A program made the translations under genes and the position numbers. The notes under the pieces are model-generated. The model had not been told where the DNA came from. It was given only the letters and a program-made list of their open reading frames with translations, and ran no database searches. Below are positions 1 to 7,077 of a DNA stretch of 33,052 nt, in pieces. Each line of letters opens with the position of its first letter. Within the stretch, counting starts at the first letter, position 1. This stretch comes from Syntrophobacteraceae bacterium (GTDB taxonomy: Bacteria; Desulfobacterota; Syntrophobacteria; Syntrophobacterales; Syntrophobacteraceae), in the NCBI GenBank assembly GCA_025454175.1, contig JALOOX010000041.1, positions 1-33,052 on the forward strand, in the 5' to 3' direction.

Positions 1-329
1 GTAGGAAACACCGCCCCGATTCGAGGGGATTGAGACCAGCTTCCAGCCTGATTGCCAGGTCTTTGCATCTCGGGTAGGAAACACCGCCCCGATTCGAGGG
101 GATTGAGACTGCCCGCTCTCACGTTGCGGTACTCACGGCCGCTTCGCGTAGGAAACACCGCCCCGATTCGAGGGGATTGAGACGTGCAGCGGAACGAAAC
201 CAAATACCGATGACCGTTTAGTAGGAAACACCGCCCCGATTCGAGGGGATTGAGACGCATCCGGATCGTAAATCATACCGTCGATCTCCTTACGTAGGAA
301 ACACCGCCCCGATTCGAGGGGATTGAGAC
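1..329 (+). CRISPR. CRISPR array (partial, five repeats and four spacers)
   Basis: Five identical 36-bp repeats lie at 1-36, 74-109, 148-183, 221-256 and 294-329, separated by unrelated spacers of 37, 38, 37 and 37 bp. Each repeat starts GTAGGAAACACC and ends GGGGATTGAGAC, with an internal CCCC/GGGG hairpin arm pair. The last eight bases, ATTGAGAC, resemble the 5' handle of type I and III crRNAs (commonly ATTGAAAC). That suggests plus-strand transcription with the leader off the left edge. The array is cut by the window start, so its true length is unknown. No cas gene is present here, so the subtype cannot be assigned. The repeat at 294-329 shows no decay, which is unusual for a trailer end, so the reverse orientation is not excluded. 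Confidence 0.97.
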
Positions 330-357
330 CCGAGATCCCAGGCTAAGATTGGAAGGA

Positions 358-425
358 ATTGAATGATGGGTGCGGCATGGCGATGGACGACATTGAATGA
401 TGGGTGCGGCATGGCGATGGACGAC
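358..425 (+). repeat. Perfect 34-bp tandem duplication
   Basis: Bases 358-391 and 392-425 are identical 34-bp copies, each beginning ATTGAATGATGGG and ending GCGATGGACGAC. They lie 28 bp past the last CRISPR repeat and contain the candidate start codons of the downstream gene. Because 34 is not a multiple of three, the second copy shifts the reading frame relative to the first. Confidence 0.97.
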
Positions 426-794
426 AGTGTTCTCCAAACGATGACGGAGTATTTCGAAGCGAGGGGCGTGCCCGTCATGGTCCGGCACGTCAACAAGGGA
501 TATTCCATCATCCACGAATCGGGAGTGCCCGTGGCACGATTCCGGCCGAAGGCGGGGGAAAAGGACCTTTTCGAGGTTTGCTGGTGGAAGGGCGATTCGA
601 GCAGGTGGAGCCGCATCGGTGATTTCGGTGGCATGATCATGGGGCTGGAAGACGCCCTCGAGTATGTTTTGTCCGATCCCGAGGGACTGTTCTGGATGGC
701 GGTCCGGCGGGATACAAGCAGCATCCCCTTTCGGACCTCCGAAAAGCGGGGGCTCCTCGCCATGCTCGCCAGGTTGTTCGGCCTCGGCCGGTAA
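363..794 (+). CDS. DUF3024-like small protein
   Basis: A 143-residue protein of unknown function. The pattern LFEVCWWKGDSSRWSRI followed by LEDALEYVLSDPEGLFW resembles the DUF3024 family, which has a tryptophan-rich strand and ends in a conserved D-P-x-G-x-F-W. This is recognition by eye, not a search. No signal peptide or membrane segment is visible. Its start is tangled with the 34-bp duplication: an AAGGA at 353-357 is well placed for ATG 363 or 366, and those starts join the body of the protein in frame only because of the duplication. The in-frame ATG at 411 has no visible ribosome site and may be the ancestral start. The gene directly follows the CRISPR array, but nothing in it suggests a Cas function. 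It converges with the thioesterase gene. Confidence 0.7.
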   Translation: MMGAAWRWTTLNDGCGMAMDDSVLQTMTEYFEARGVPVMVRHVNKGYSIIHESGVPVARFRPKAGEKDLFEVCWWKGDSSRWSRIGDFGGMIMGLEDALEYVLSDPEGLFWMAVRRDTSSIPFRTSEKRGLLAMLARLFGLGR

Positions 795-877
795 AGCGCG
801 CCGCCGGCTCGAACAGCCTGTGCTCACCGATCTCCGCCAGGCCTGTCCGAGCCATCCGAAACGAACAACTGCGCCCT

Positions 878-905
878 CAAACCAGAAACCAGGAACCGGA
901 AACCC
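878..905. repeat. GAAACC-type short tandem tract
   Basis: A degenerate run of AAACCAG, AAACCAGG, AACCGG and AAACCC units lies between the convergent genes ending at 794 and 908. It is one of at least five similar tracts in the window (878-905, 2162-2203, 2311-2355, 4621-4642, 5990-6018), all at gene edges. Function unknown. Confidence 0.7.
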
Positions 906-907
906 AC

Positions 908-1333
908 TCAATCCAGGAACGGAATGGGCTTGCCGGTGCGGAAGGCCAGGGCCTGGCAGGTGGCCATGAGCCGGCCTTCCTGGTCGGTGACCCTGATGTC
1001 GTAGAGGGCCGTCCGTTTGGTGCGGTTGACCTGGACCGCCTCGGCCCGGAGCCGCGCCCCGGGCTCCGGGCTGCTCACGTAGGTCACGTTCACGTTGAGG
1101 GCCACGGCGATGGTGCCGTCGGTCTGGCAGACGGTCTCGAAGGCCTCGTCGATGAGGGCGAAGACCGCGCCGCCGTGGGCCCTCCGGTAGATGTTGTCCA
1201 TCTTTTCCGGAATGTAAGTCATCTCCACGATGGAGTGGTCCTCGTCGAGCTCCAGCAGCTCCATGCCGAGGGCCTGCGCGAAGGGCTCGGTTTTCACCGC
1301 GTTTTCGATGGCCGCCTTGACCCTGGGGTCCAT
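908..1333 (-). CDS. Hotdog-fold thioesterase (PaaI/4HBT family)
   Basis: A 141-residue single-domain protein, the usual length for PaaI-type acyl-CoA thioesterases. The family hydrolyses aromatic or aliphatic acyl-CoA thioesters in the cytoplasm. The central hotdog helix carries the signature AHGGAVFALIDEAFE (about residues 52-66), with the HGG loop and an acidic residue expected to act in catalysis, followed by the VALNVNVTYV strand. The start at 1333 is backed by GGAGG seven bases upstream. It is the third minus-strand gene after the CHASE2 cyclase and DUF928 genes, with an 84-bp gap, so it may be the tail of that operon, though no functional link is obvious. Substrate unknown. The stop codon abuts a GAAACC tract. 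Confidence 0.9.
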   Translation of the reverse strand: MDPRVKAAIENAVKTEPFAQALGMELLELDEDHSIVEMTYIPEKMDNIYRRAHGGAVFALIDEAFETVCQTDGTIAVALNVNVTYVSSPEPGARLRAEAVQVNRTKRTALYDIRVTDQEGRLMATCQALAFRTGKPIPFLD

Positions 1334-1417
1334 TCCCGTTCCTCCCGTGATACGCCCCGGAACCGGGGTGCCGCCCCTGAACGACGCCCGCTCCGGGCGG
1401 CATCTGTCATCCGGCCC

Positions 1418-2290
1418 TCAGTGCGTCATGTCGAACCGGGCCGCCTGGCAGAGGCCCGCCTGGTCCAGGAGGCTGGCCCGGACCGTCCTGAGGAGCTTGT
1501 CTCCGGGTGCCGCATCCACGGCCTGGCCAATGGCCTCCAGGGCATCGTACCAGAGCCCCTCCCCGGCGTACCAGGCGGCGGCCAGGAGCTTGTCGCCTTC
1601 CTGGATTCGGTCCGTCGGAAGCTTCGGCCCGTCGATCCTTCGGATCATGCCGGCCGAAAGGATGTCCCTCGAGGAGCGGCCGGGGTCCACCACGACGTTG
1701 ACCATCCAGCGATAATCCCTGCCGACGGCCAGCTCCACATCCAGCTCGGCCAGGCTGATGCGCTGAATGCCCGCGTTTTGAGGTGCGGGCAGCGTCGTCG
1801 TGAGCACGCTCGCCCCCGTCTGCTCCTCCCGGAGGGTGAAATCCACCCGCAGGGTGGTGGGCCGGGAGATGTACCAGTAGAGCGTGGGCCTGGGCTGGGT
1901 CGTGAGGCCGGGATGGTCCGGCGCCAGCACCATGATTTGAGGCAGCTCCTCGAGGCCGATGCCGCGGGTGCCGCCGCCGATGCGGTCGGCCGGTGCCCCG
2001 CGCAGGGGTGGCTTGTAGACCACCGGGGGAGCGGCCGTCGGGGACTGGCCCGCCGCCGCGCCGGATTCGGGCGGCCTGGCCGCGCCGCGATCCACGCTCT
2101 GGCCAAGGGCGCGTTCGGGGTGCATCCACCCCAAGGCGCAGACGATCATCAAAACCGCTATGAAAGGTTTCAGGTTCAAGGTTTCAAGTTTCAAGTTGCA
2201 AGGCGGTCCGGCGCTGGTCCCATGCATCGTTTCGGGATCCCCGACGGGGGAACTGGGGACTGCCGCGGCGAAAATATGGGCTCGACTCAT
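1418..2290 (-). CDS. DUF928 domain exported protein
   Basis: A 290-residue protein matching the DUF928 pattern: a PLRGAPADRIGGGTRG segment, then LPQIMVLAPDH and PTLYWYISRPTTLRVDFTLRE (about residues 100-185), then a helical C-terminal part. A hydrophobic stretch, FIAVLMIVCALGW (about 43-55), followed by ERALGQ looks like a signal peptide or membrane anchor. Start 2290 has a good AGAGGAG site, but this leaves some 42 residues before the hydrophobic core, including NLKLETLNLKP encoded by a GGTTTCAAG repeat tract. An internal TTG at the tract would give a conventional signal peptide but has no ribosome site. DUF928 genes often neighbour CHASE2 proteins, notably in Cyanobacteria (recalled knowledge), and here the gene follows a CHASE2 cyclase by 147 bp. 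Function unknown; probably periplasmic or membrane-attached. Confidence 0.85.
   Translation of the reverse strand: MSRAHIFAAAVPSSPVGDPETMHGTSAGPPCNLKLETLNLKPFIAVLMIVCALGWMHPERALGQSVDRGAARPPESGAAAGQSPTAAPPVVYKPPLRGAPADRIGGGTRGIGLEELPQIMVLAPDHPGLTTQPRPTLYWYISRPTTLRVDFTLREEQTGASVLTTTLPAPQNAGIQRISLAELDVELAVGRDYRWMVNVVVDPGRSSRDILSAGMIRRIDGPKLPTDRIQEGDKLLAAAWYAGEGLWYDALEAIGQAVDAAPGDKLLRTVRASLLDQAGLCQAARFDMTH
2162..2203. repeat. GGTTTC/TTCAAG tract inside the DUF928 coding sequence
   Basis: Degenerate 7-9-bp units (GGTTTCA, GGTTCAA, GGTTTCAAG, TTTCAAG) lie in the 5' part of the DUF928 gene and encode NLKLETLNLKP. The units match the intergenic tract just upstream at 2311-2355, so a normally intergenic repeat appears to have entered the coding region. 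Confidence 0.75.
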
Positions 2291-2310
2291 GCCGTTTTCT
2301 CCTCTGCTCT

Positions 2311-2355
2311 GAAAGGTTTCTGGTTTCCGGTTTCCGGTTTCAAGTTGAAAACCGG
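2311..2355. repeat. GGTTTC-type short tandem tract
   Basis: Repeating GGTTTCT, GGTTTCC and GGTTTCAAG units lie between the cyclase stop and the DUF928 start, immediately upstream of the DUF928 ribosome site. Same family as the tracts near 890, 2180, 4630 and 6005. Confidence 0.75.
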
Positions 2356-2437
2356 CGTGTCGTGGTCCTCCTCATGGTTTCGGGTGCCCCATGGGGGCAT
2401 GGTGAACCGGGGGAGACGGCTCCCGGCCGCGAAGCCC

Positions 2438-4375
2438 TCAGCCCGCGGGCGGGGGGGCGAGGTCCACGACCCGGGAAATGGAGAGCTCCCGGTCCTTTCC
2501 CTTCAACCGGACCCTTCCCACCGACGACGTGAGGAACCTGCCGTCGAGCCGCCCCAGGGTCGTTTCGGAAATCAGGATGCGGCAGGTGCTCGCGGCATCC
2601 AGGTCCTTGTCGAAGCTCTCGAGTCGCGCGGCGACGTTCACCGTGTCGCCGATCACGGTATACTCCAAACGATCCTCGGAGCCAATACACCCGACCATGA
2701 GGGGCCCCGTGTGGATGCCGATCCGCATGCGCATGGCCGTTCGCCCCCGGGCCGCCCACTCCCCGTTCAACCGCTCGAGCTCCCCTTTCATGGCCAGGGC
2801 GCACCGCACACCGTTTCGGGCGTCCCGGGCGATCTCCTCCTCGCCGCGCCGGGGGGCGGGCACTCCGAAAAGGGCCATGACGGCGTCTCCCATGTACTTG
2901 TTGACGACCCCTCCCGAATCCATGACCGTCCGGGTCATGGCGGCCATGTACTCGTTGAGCCAGTCCATGAGCGCCTGGGCATCCAGGCTCTCCGCCACGG
3001 GGGTGAACCCGGCGAGGTCCGTGAAGAGCACCGTGGCCGTGAGCTCCTGGGCCCGGGGTCGGCCCCCCTCGAGATACTGGTCCCGCCGGCTCCAGAGGCT
3101 CTCGGCCACTTCCGGGGAGAGGTGGCACGAGAACATGCGCATGAGCTGGGCCCGCTCGGCCTTCTCGCGATGGGCCAGCCAGGCCGTGAGCAGGGTGGCC
3201 GAGGCCAGTTCGGCGGCGGCGGGAGGGACCACGGGGACCCAGACCCCTTTGACGAAAAGGAGCAAGCTCCCCGACACGAGAACCGCCAGGGCCGCCCCGT
3301 TCCACAGAACGAACCATGCCGGGGACCGAATCCTCATGCCCAGCCCGAAGCCTGCCAGGCCCCAGGCGCAAATCCACAGCATCTCCCCAGCGGCGCCGAA
3401 AAAGCGCGGGCCGCGCCGCCCGGACAGGGCCGCCTCCAGCAGCTGGCTCACGATGCCGGCGTGGAGCTCGACTCCCGAGATCATCCTGCCCCCGTGCCGA
3501 TGGAGGGTGACCGGCCCCAGGAAGAGATCCTTGGTGCTTTCGGCCCAGGAGCCGATGAGCACCACCCGGTCTCGAACGAGATCGGGCGGAAAGGTCCCCT
3601 CCAGTCCTTCGGTCAGCGAGATCCAGGAGAATCCCGAGGAGATGGACGAGAAATCCAGGAGAAACTGGTATCCGCCCACATCCGCCCGGACATAGGCGCC
3701 GTCGTCGGCCTCCAGGGGGGCGAAGGTCCTCCGGCCCAGCTTGAGCCACTCGGGACGGGCGGGGTCCGCCTCGGGGGAAACCCCTTCCCGCTGCAGGTAG
3801 AGCTGCGCCAGGAGCAGCGAAAAGGCCGTGAAGACCTCCTCTCCGTCATCGAGATAGAGCAGCCCGCGCCGCACGACGCCGTCGGGGTCCACCAGCAGAT
3901 CGTTGAACCCCGTGAGATCGGGGCCTGACACCATGTAGGGAGGAGGAACCCCGGGCGAGAATCGGTCCCGGAGCTTCCTCACCGTGACGATGTCGCGGTT
4001 CTCGGCGAAAAGGGCCTTGAGCTCCTCTCCGCCCGGCGGCACGGGGATGTCCCGGTAGAGGTCGAGACCGATGGCTCGCGGCTCGTGCTTCAGGAGGTTG
4101 GTGATGAGGCGGGCCAGGGTGCCGTCGGGCAGGGGCCAGGTGGATTGAGCCTGGATGTCTTCTTCGGAAACGGTGACCAGGAGAATGCGCGGGTCCCGGT
4201 GATGGGGGGGCGATGTGAAGGCCAGGAACCGGTCGTAGGCCGCCAGCTCCAGGGCCTGGAGCCGGCCCGCGTGACGCAGACCGAGGACCACGACGCAGAC
4301 CGCCGCACAGAGAAGAAGCCCCGTCACCGCGGGTGGCAAAGCTCGACCGGATCTTTTCAACATGGAACCGGGCAT
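2438..4375 (-). CDS. CHASE2-domain class III adenylate cyclase
   Basis: A 645-residue membrane-bound cyclase that should make cAMP from ATP. A first transmembrane segment (about 16-34) leads into an extracytoplasmic CHASE2 sensor domain (about 40-315). Three more hydrophobic segments follow (about 328-400), then a cytoplasmic class III catalytic domain (about 443-620). The metal-binding aspartates are D453 in LFTDLAGFTP and D497 in NKYMGDAVMALFG. The adenine-selecting residues are K493 and T573 in EYTVIGDTVN; threonine there fits class IIIb cyclases. N580 and R584 fit the transition-state pair. All key residues are present, so it should be active as a homodimer. Start 4375 has AGGGGA upstream. 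It is the first gene of a probable operon with DUF928 and the thioesterase. The CHASE2 ligand is unknown. Confidence 0.93.
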   Translation of the reverse strand: MPGSMLKRSGRALPPAVTGLLLCAAVCVVVLGLRHAGRLQALELAAYDRFLAFTSPPHHRDPRILLVTVSEEDIQAQSTWPLPDGTLARLITNLLKHEPRAIGLDLYRDIPVPPGGEELKALFAENRDIVTVRKLRDRFSPGVPPPYMVSGPDLTGFNDLLVDPDGVVRRGLLYLDDGEEVFTAFSLLLAQLYLQREGVSPEADPARPEWLKLGRRTFAPLEADDGAYVRADVGGYQFLLDFSSISSGFSWISLTEGLEGTFPPDLVRDRVVLIGSWAESTKDLFLGPVTLHRHGGRMISGVELHAGIVSQLLEAALSGRRGPRFFGAAGEMLWICAWGLAGFGLGMRIRSPAWFVLWNGAALAVLVSGSLLLFVKGVWVPVVPPAAAELASATLLTAWLAHREKAERAQLMRMFSCHLSPEVAESLWSRRDQYLEGGRPRAQELTATVLFTDLAGFTPVAESLDAQALMDWLNEYMAAMTRTVMDSGGVVNKYMGDAVMALFGVPAPRRGEEEIARDARNGVRCALAMKGELERLNGEWAARGRTAMRMRIGIHTGPLMVGCIGSEDRLEYTVIGDTVNVAARLESFDKDLDAASTCRILISETTLGRLDGRFLTSSVGRVRLKGKDRELSISRVVDLAPPPAG

Positions 4376-4509
4376 CGGGTTTCCCCTGCCTCATCGTCTC
4401 GGCCACGAAGGGAAGGACGCGGCGGCCGAAGGCGCTGGAAAGGCACGTCCCTCCCGAAGCAGGGTATTTCTACTGCACCGGTTTGCGGTCCACAACCGAA
4501 AAAGAGGGG

Positions 4510-4582
4510 TCACCGCAAAGACGCCAAGAACGCAAAGAAGGACAGACATGGATCCTTTGCGGCCTTTGCGCCTTGGCGGTGA
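4510..4582. repeat. REP-like inverted repeat with GCAAAG motifs
   Basis: Arms 4510-4537 and 4555-4582 are imperfect reverse complements (23 of 28 positions) separated by 17 bp. They are built of CGCAAAG and CGCCAAG words. Similar elements are widespread between genes of environmental bacteria (recalled, not searched). It sits between the divergent 5' end of the cyclase gene and the 3' end of the radical SAM gene. The open frames crossing it look like repeat-derived artefacts, not genes. Confidence 0.8.
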
Positions 4583-4620
4583 GAAAATGAAGGATTTCAA
4601 TTGCAATGAGTATGGAAGCT

Positions 4621-4642
4621 CGAAACCGGAGACTTGAAACCG
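4621..4642. repeat. GAAACC-type short tract
   Basis: CGAAACCGGAGACTTGAAACCG, two GAAACC words 13 bp apart, lies just past the 3' end of the radical SAM gene. Same family as the tracts at 878-905 and 2311-2355. Confidence 0.5.
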
Positions 4643-4645
4643 CTT

Positions 4646-5938
4646 TCACGCGAAGTGTTTGAGGCGGGCGGGGTCCGGTCCTTTCCGCCCGTCGAAGAAG
4701 TCGCACGAGCGGTAGTAGCGCAGGTCCTCCAGCCAGAGCCGGTAGAAGGCGGGGTGAAGAAAGACGGACTTGGCGAGGCGCAGGGGGTGGGTGGTGGCGG
4801 CCAGGAGGGGGCCGAGGAGGAAGGAGGGGTCCCGGAAGCACTCCCAGTCGCAGAGGGTGCAGTCCGACTCGGCCGCGGAACAGCCGTTGGCGCCGTTCAT
4901 CCGCCAGAACTTGCCGAGGTTCTCCCGGCCCCTGTAGCCGCAGGGGTAGACGTCGGCGCCCCTGGCGTCCATGAAGAAGAAGTCGATTCCTCCGCGGCAG
5001 GGATACGCCACGGTGCGGGCGTCCCGGTGGTCCTGGGCCAGGGCGAGGAGGGAGCTTCGCGGCGAGAAGATCCTCACCCGGGTGCGATACTCGGGGATGG
5101 TGTCGAGAAGCGCCTGGAAGAGCAGGGCCTTTTCCTCGGTGGAATAGCTCACCACGAGATCGGCGGACTCGGCGGCGTAGACGGCCCCCAGGGACTGGCC
5201 CTTGCCCGGATCGGCCATGGACATGGGGTAGCAGGTGTTGACCAGTGTGAATCCCAGGTCGATCACGAAATCGAAGAAGCGGCCGAAGCAGGTCCGGTAA
5301 TGACGGTAAAATTCGTCCGCCGCCGAAGGGCTCGGGCCGCCGTCGCCGGCCTGGAGGACGGGGCTTCCGCGGCCCCCGATGTTGCGGTTGATCCCGAGGT
5401 TGGCCGTCGGGTAAAGGCCCCGCTCGTGAAAGAGCGGAAGGGCTTTGCGGATGCCCTCGACGACCCCGGGAAACCCCCGCATCTCCTCGTGCACCGACGG
5501 GACCGCCGAATCGATGCTGATCCAGAAGTTCCTGAGGGGGATGCCGGCCAGGGCGTCGGCGAGGCGAGCGATCCGGTCGGAGAAATCGGGCCGCCCGGGG
5601 TGTGCGAAGTGAAACCCGTTGGTGCCCGTTCGGATATACTCCATGCCGGCGCTGCCCGCATAACGGATCATCGAGACCAGGTCGTCGAGGAGCAGCAGGG
5701 GCTCGCCGCCGGTGAAGGAAAGCACGGTGAATCCGCGGGCCGCGGCGGCATCGATGGCCCGCCGGACGTCGTCCAGGTCCATGCTCGAGCGCTTGAAGCG
5801 CTCGGTGGCCCTCATGCCGCACTGGGGACAGAGGCCGTTGCACCGGTCGGTCAGCTGAATCACGAGCTGCCCGGGAACATGATTGCGGGCCAGATCCCGG
5901 ACCTGCCTCGACGAGAAGGGCAGTATGCGCCAGTTCAT
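4646..5938 (-). CDS. Radical SAM protein with SPASM-like C-terminal cysteines
   Basis: A 430-residue cytoplasmic enzyme. The radical SAM motif is C33-x3-C37-x2-C40 (CNGLCPQC), which binds the 4Fe-4S cluster that cleaves S-adenosylmethionine; the FTGGEPLL motif (about 95-102) contacts SAM. The C-terminal third has further cysteines in YPCRGG, YPCGYRG and SDCTLCDWEC, arranged like a SPASM or twitch auxiliary cluster domain as found in peptide- and protein-modifying family members. Start 5938 has an excellent GGAGGT site six bases upstream. No precursor peptide gene was found next to it, and the gene appears to be monocistronic. The substrate cannot be read from the sequence; peptide modification, heme-like chemistry or lipid-related chemistry are all open. 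Confidence 0.87.
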   Translation of the reverse strand: MNWRILPFSSRQVRDLARNHVPGQLVIQLTDRCNGLCPQCGMRATERFKRSSMDLDDVRRAIDAAAARGFTVLSFTGGEPLLLLDDLVSMIRYAGSAGMEYIRTGTNGFHFAHPGRPDFSDRIARLADALAGIPLRNFWISIDSAVPSVHEEMRGFPGVVEGIRKALPLFHERGLYPTANLGINRNIGGRGSPVLQAGDGGPSPSAADEFYRHYRTCFGRFFDFVIDLGFTLVNTCYPMSMADPGKGQSLGAVYAAESADLVVSYSTEEKALLFQALLDTIPEYRTRVRIFSPRSSLLALAQDHRDARTVAYPCRGGIDFFFMDARGADVYPCGYRGRENLGKFWRMNGANGCSAAESDCTLCDWECFRDPSFLLGPLLAATTHPLRLAKSVFLHPAFYRLWLEDLRYYRSCDFFDGRKGPDPARLKHFA

Positions 5939-6464
5939 CCGATGACCTCCATCCCCTGGTGCGGTCCTCCGGCTGCCTGCCGGCGGCGGTTACGGGTTTC
6001 GAGTTACGGGTTTCGGGTGGTGCGCCGCGCGCGGGAACCGCATCGGTTCATGCCGCGTTGATGGCGTCGATGAGCATGATTCGAGATCGTTCTCCCTTGT
6101 TGGTGAGTCCATGAGCAGCCATTTAGCCTCGGAACCGCCGAAGCGCCAAATATTGGTAATTTTAAAGCATCAATGAAATTATAGCGTTACAGTTTCATGG
6201 AGATTTGGTTAAAACCTCGCTTCATGCACCTCACCGCGCACCCCGGGCTTGAGTCGAAATCGTGCGCTCAAGTCAACCGTGGCGCTTTCCGATAACAGCC
6301 ACGTGGAAGATCCACGCCGCCAAACCTGCCCCGTCTCCGGAACATTCGCCATCGAACGGACTATATCCGTTCCCCGGGGTATTCTCCGGGAGGTAAGCCC
6401 GAAGACCGAGGAAGCGGAACAATTCCCCGCCCATGACCATTTCACCGAAAAGGAGGATTCAGCC
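5939..6464. other. Long intergenic region upstream of hemerythrin
   Basis: This 526-bp stretch holds no convincing gene. It begins with the radical SAM ribosome site, then a GGTTTC tract (5990-6018), then an AT-rich segment (about 6118-6225, with TTGGTAATTTTAAAG and AATTATAG) that stands out from the GC-rich surroundings and is the likeliest place for the hemerythrin promoter. The rest (6226-6450) is open in the hemerythrin frame, but the strong ribosome site at 6450-6456 argues that it is a long 5' leader. No riboswitch fold was recognised. Confidence 0.5.
5990..6018. repeat. Short tandem tract of ACGGGTTTCGAGTT units
   Basis: TTACGGGTTTCGAG is followed directly by TTACGGGTTTCGGG, a nearly exact 14-bp tandem pair related to the GGTTTC tracts elsewhere in the window. 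It lies about 50 bp upstream of the radical SAM start. Confidence 0.7.
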
Positions 6465-6872
6465 ATGTCGGCATTCGTCTGGAACGAAAAATACCGGGTC
6501 AACGTGAAGGAGCTGGACGAGCAGCATCGCGTCCTCATCGGCCTTGTGGGCCAGCTGGAGGACGCCATGCGGGAGGGAAAGGGAAAGCAGGCCCTGGGGT
6601 TGATCCTGGGGCAGGTGATCAACTACACCAAGACCCATTTCGCCGCCGAGGAGCGGCTCATGAAGGCGTGCGGCTACCCGGAATACCACGAGCACAGGCT
6701 CATTCATGAGAAGATGTCGGCCAGGGTCACGGAGCTCGAGCAGCAGTTCAAGGCGGGCAAGGTCATGATCACGCTGGATGTCATGAAGTTCCTCACGGAC
6801 TGGCTCCAGAAGCATATTCTGGGGACCGACAAGAAATACTCCCCGTTCCTGACCAGCGGGAGCATGAACTAG
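6465..6872 (+). CDS. Bacteriohemerythrin
   Basis: A 135-residue single-domain hemerythrin, the normal length. It binds O2 reversibly at a non-heme di-iron site and serves oxygen storage, delivery or sensing in the cytoplasm of microaerophilic and anaerobic bacteria. All seven ligands can be placed: H21 (DEQHR), H58 and E62 (THFAAEE), H77 and H81 (HEHRLIH), and H117 and D122 (HILGTD). The open frame continues upstream to 6249, but AAGGAGG eight bases before ATG 6465 and the typical MSAFVWNEKY opening fix the start here. The gene appears to be monocistronic, with an AT-rich promoter candidate 250-350 bp upstream and a palindromic repeat directly downstream. No fused signalling domain is present, so it is a stand-alone oxygen binder. 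Confidence 0.96.
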   Translation: MSAFVWNEKYRVNVKELDEQHRVLIGLVGQLEDAMREGKGKQALGLILGQVINYTKTHFAAEERLMKACGYPEYHEHRLIHEKMSARVTELEQQFKAGKVMITLDVMKFLTDWLQKHILGTDKKYSPFLTSGSMN

Positions 6873-6878
6873 GAGGTT

Positions 6879-6990
6879 GTCCGAGAACACCTCGTTGTCA
6901 TTTCGAACGGAGCGTAGCGAAGAGAAAAATCTCGAAAAGTCGAGGTGTTACCGGGAGCGAGATTTCTCGCTATCGCTCGAAATGACGGGT
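6879..6990 (+). repeat. GTCATTTCGA palindromic element, copy 1
   Basis: A roughly 110-bp palindrome-like element. It starts GTCCGAGAACACC then GTCATTTCGAACGGAGCG, and ends with CGCTCGAAATGAC, the reverse complement of its beginning. A second, related copy in the opposite orientation lies at 8133-8251. It has no coding capacity and looks like a MITE or extended REP element. It lies seven bases past the hemerythrin stop, where it could act as a 3' structure for the transcript. Confidence 0.85.
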
Positions 6991-7077
6991 TTCCAGTATT
7001 CGAACGGAAGAGCCCGGACTGTCCGTCGGGCTCCCATTGACCGCCCGGCGGGACGAAAGAGGGCTTTGAAGTGGAAG

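Noticed and set aside
358..425. Tandem duplication considered as further degenerate CRISPR units
   Set aside because: The 34-bp units have no similarity to the 36-bp CRISPR repeat and no spacer between them.
1175..3928. A 900-codon plus-strand open frame across the cyclase/DUF928 operon
   Set aside because: It is low-complexity, rich in R, G, P and H, without domains, and lies antisense to two well-supported genes.
4333..4637. Several 70-90-codon frames between the cyclase and radical SAM genes
   Set aside because: They are translations of the GCAAAG inverted repeat, which is open in many frames; none has a ribosome site.
6249..6464. N-terminal extension of hemerythrin to 207 residues
   Set aside because: The extra 72 codons have no domain or signal peptide, and a strong AAGGAGG precedes the canonical start at 6465.
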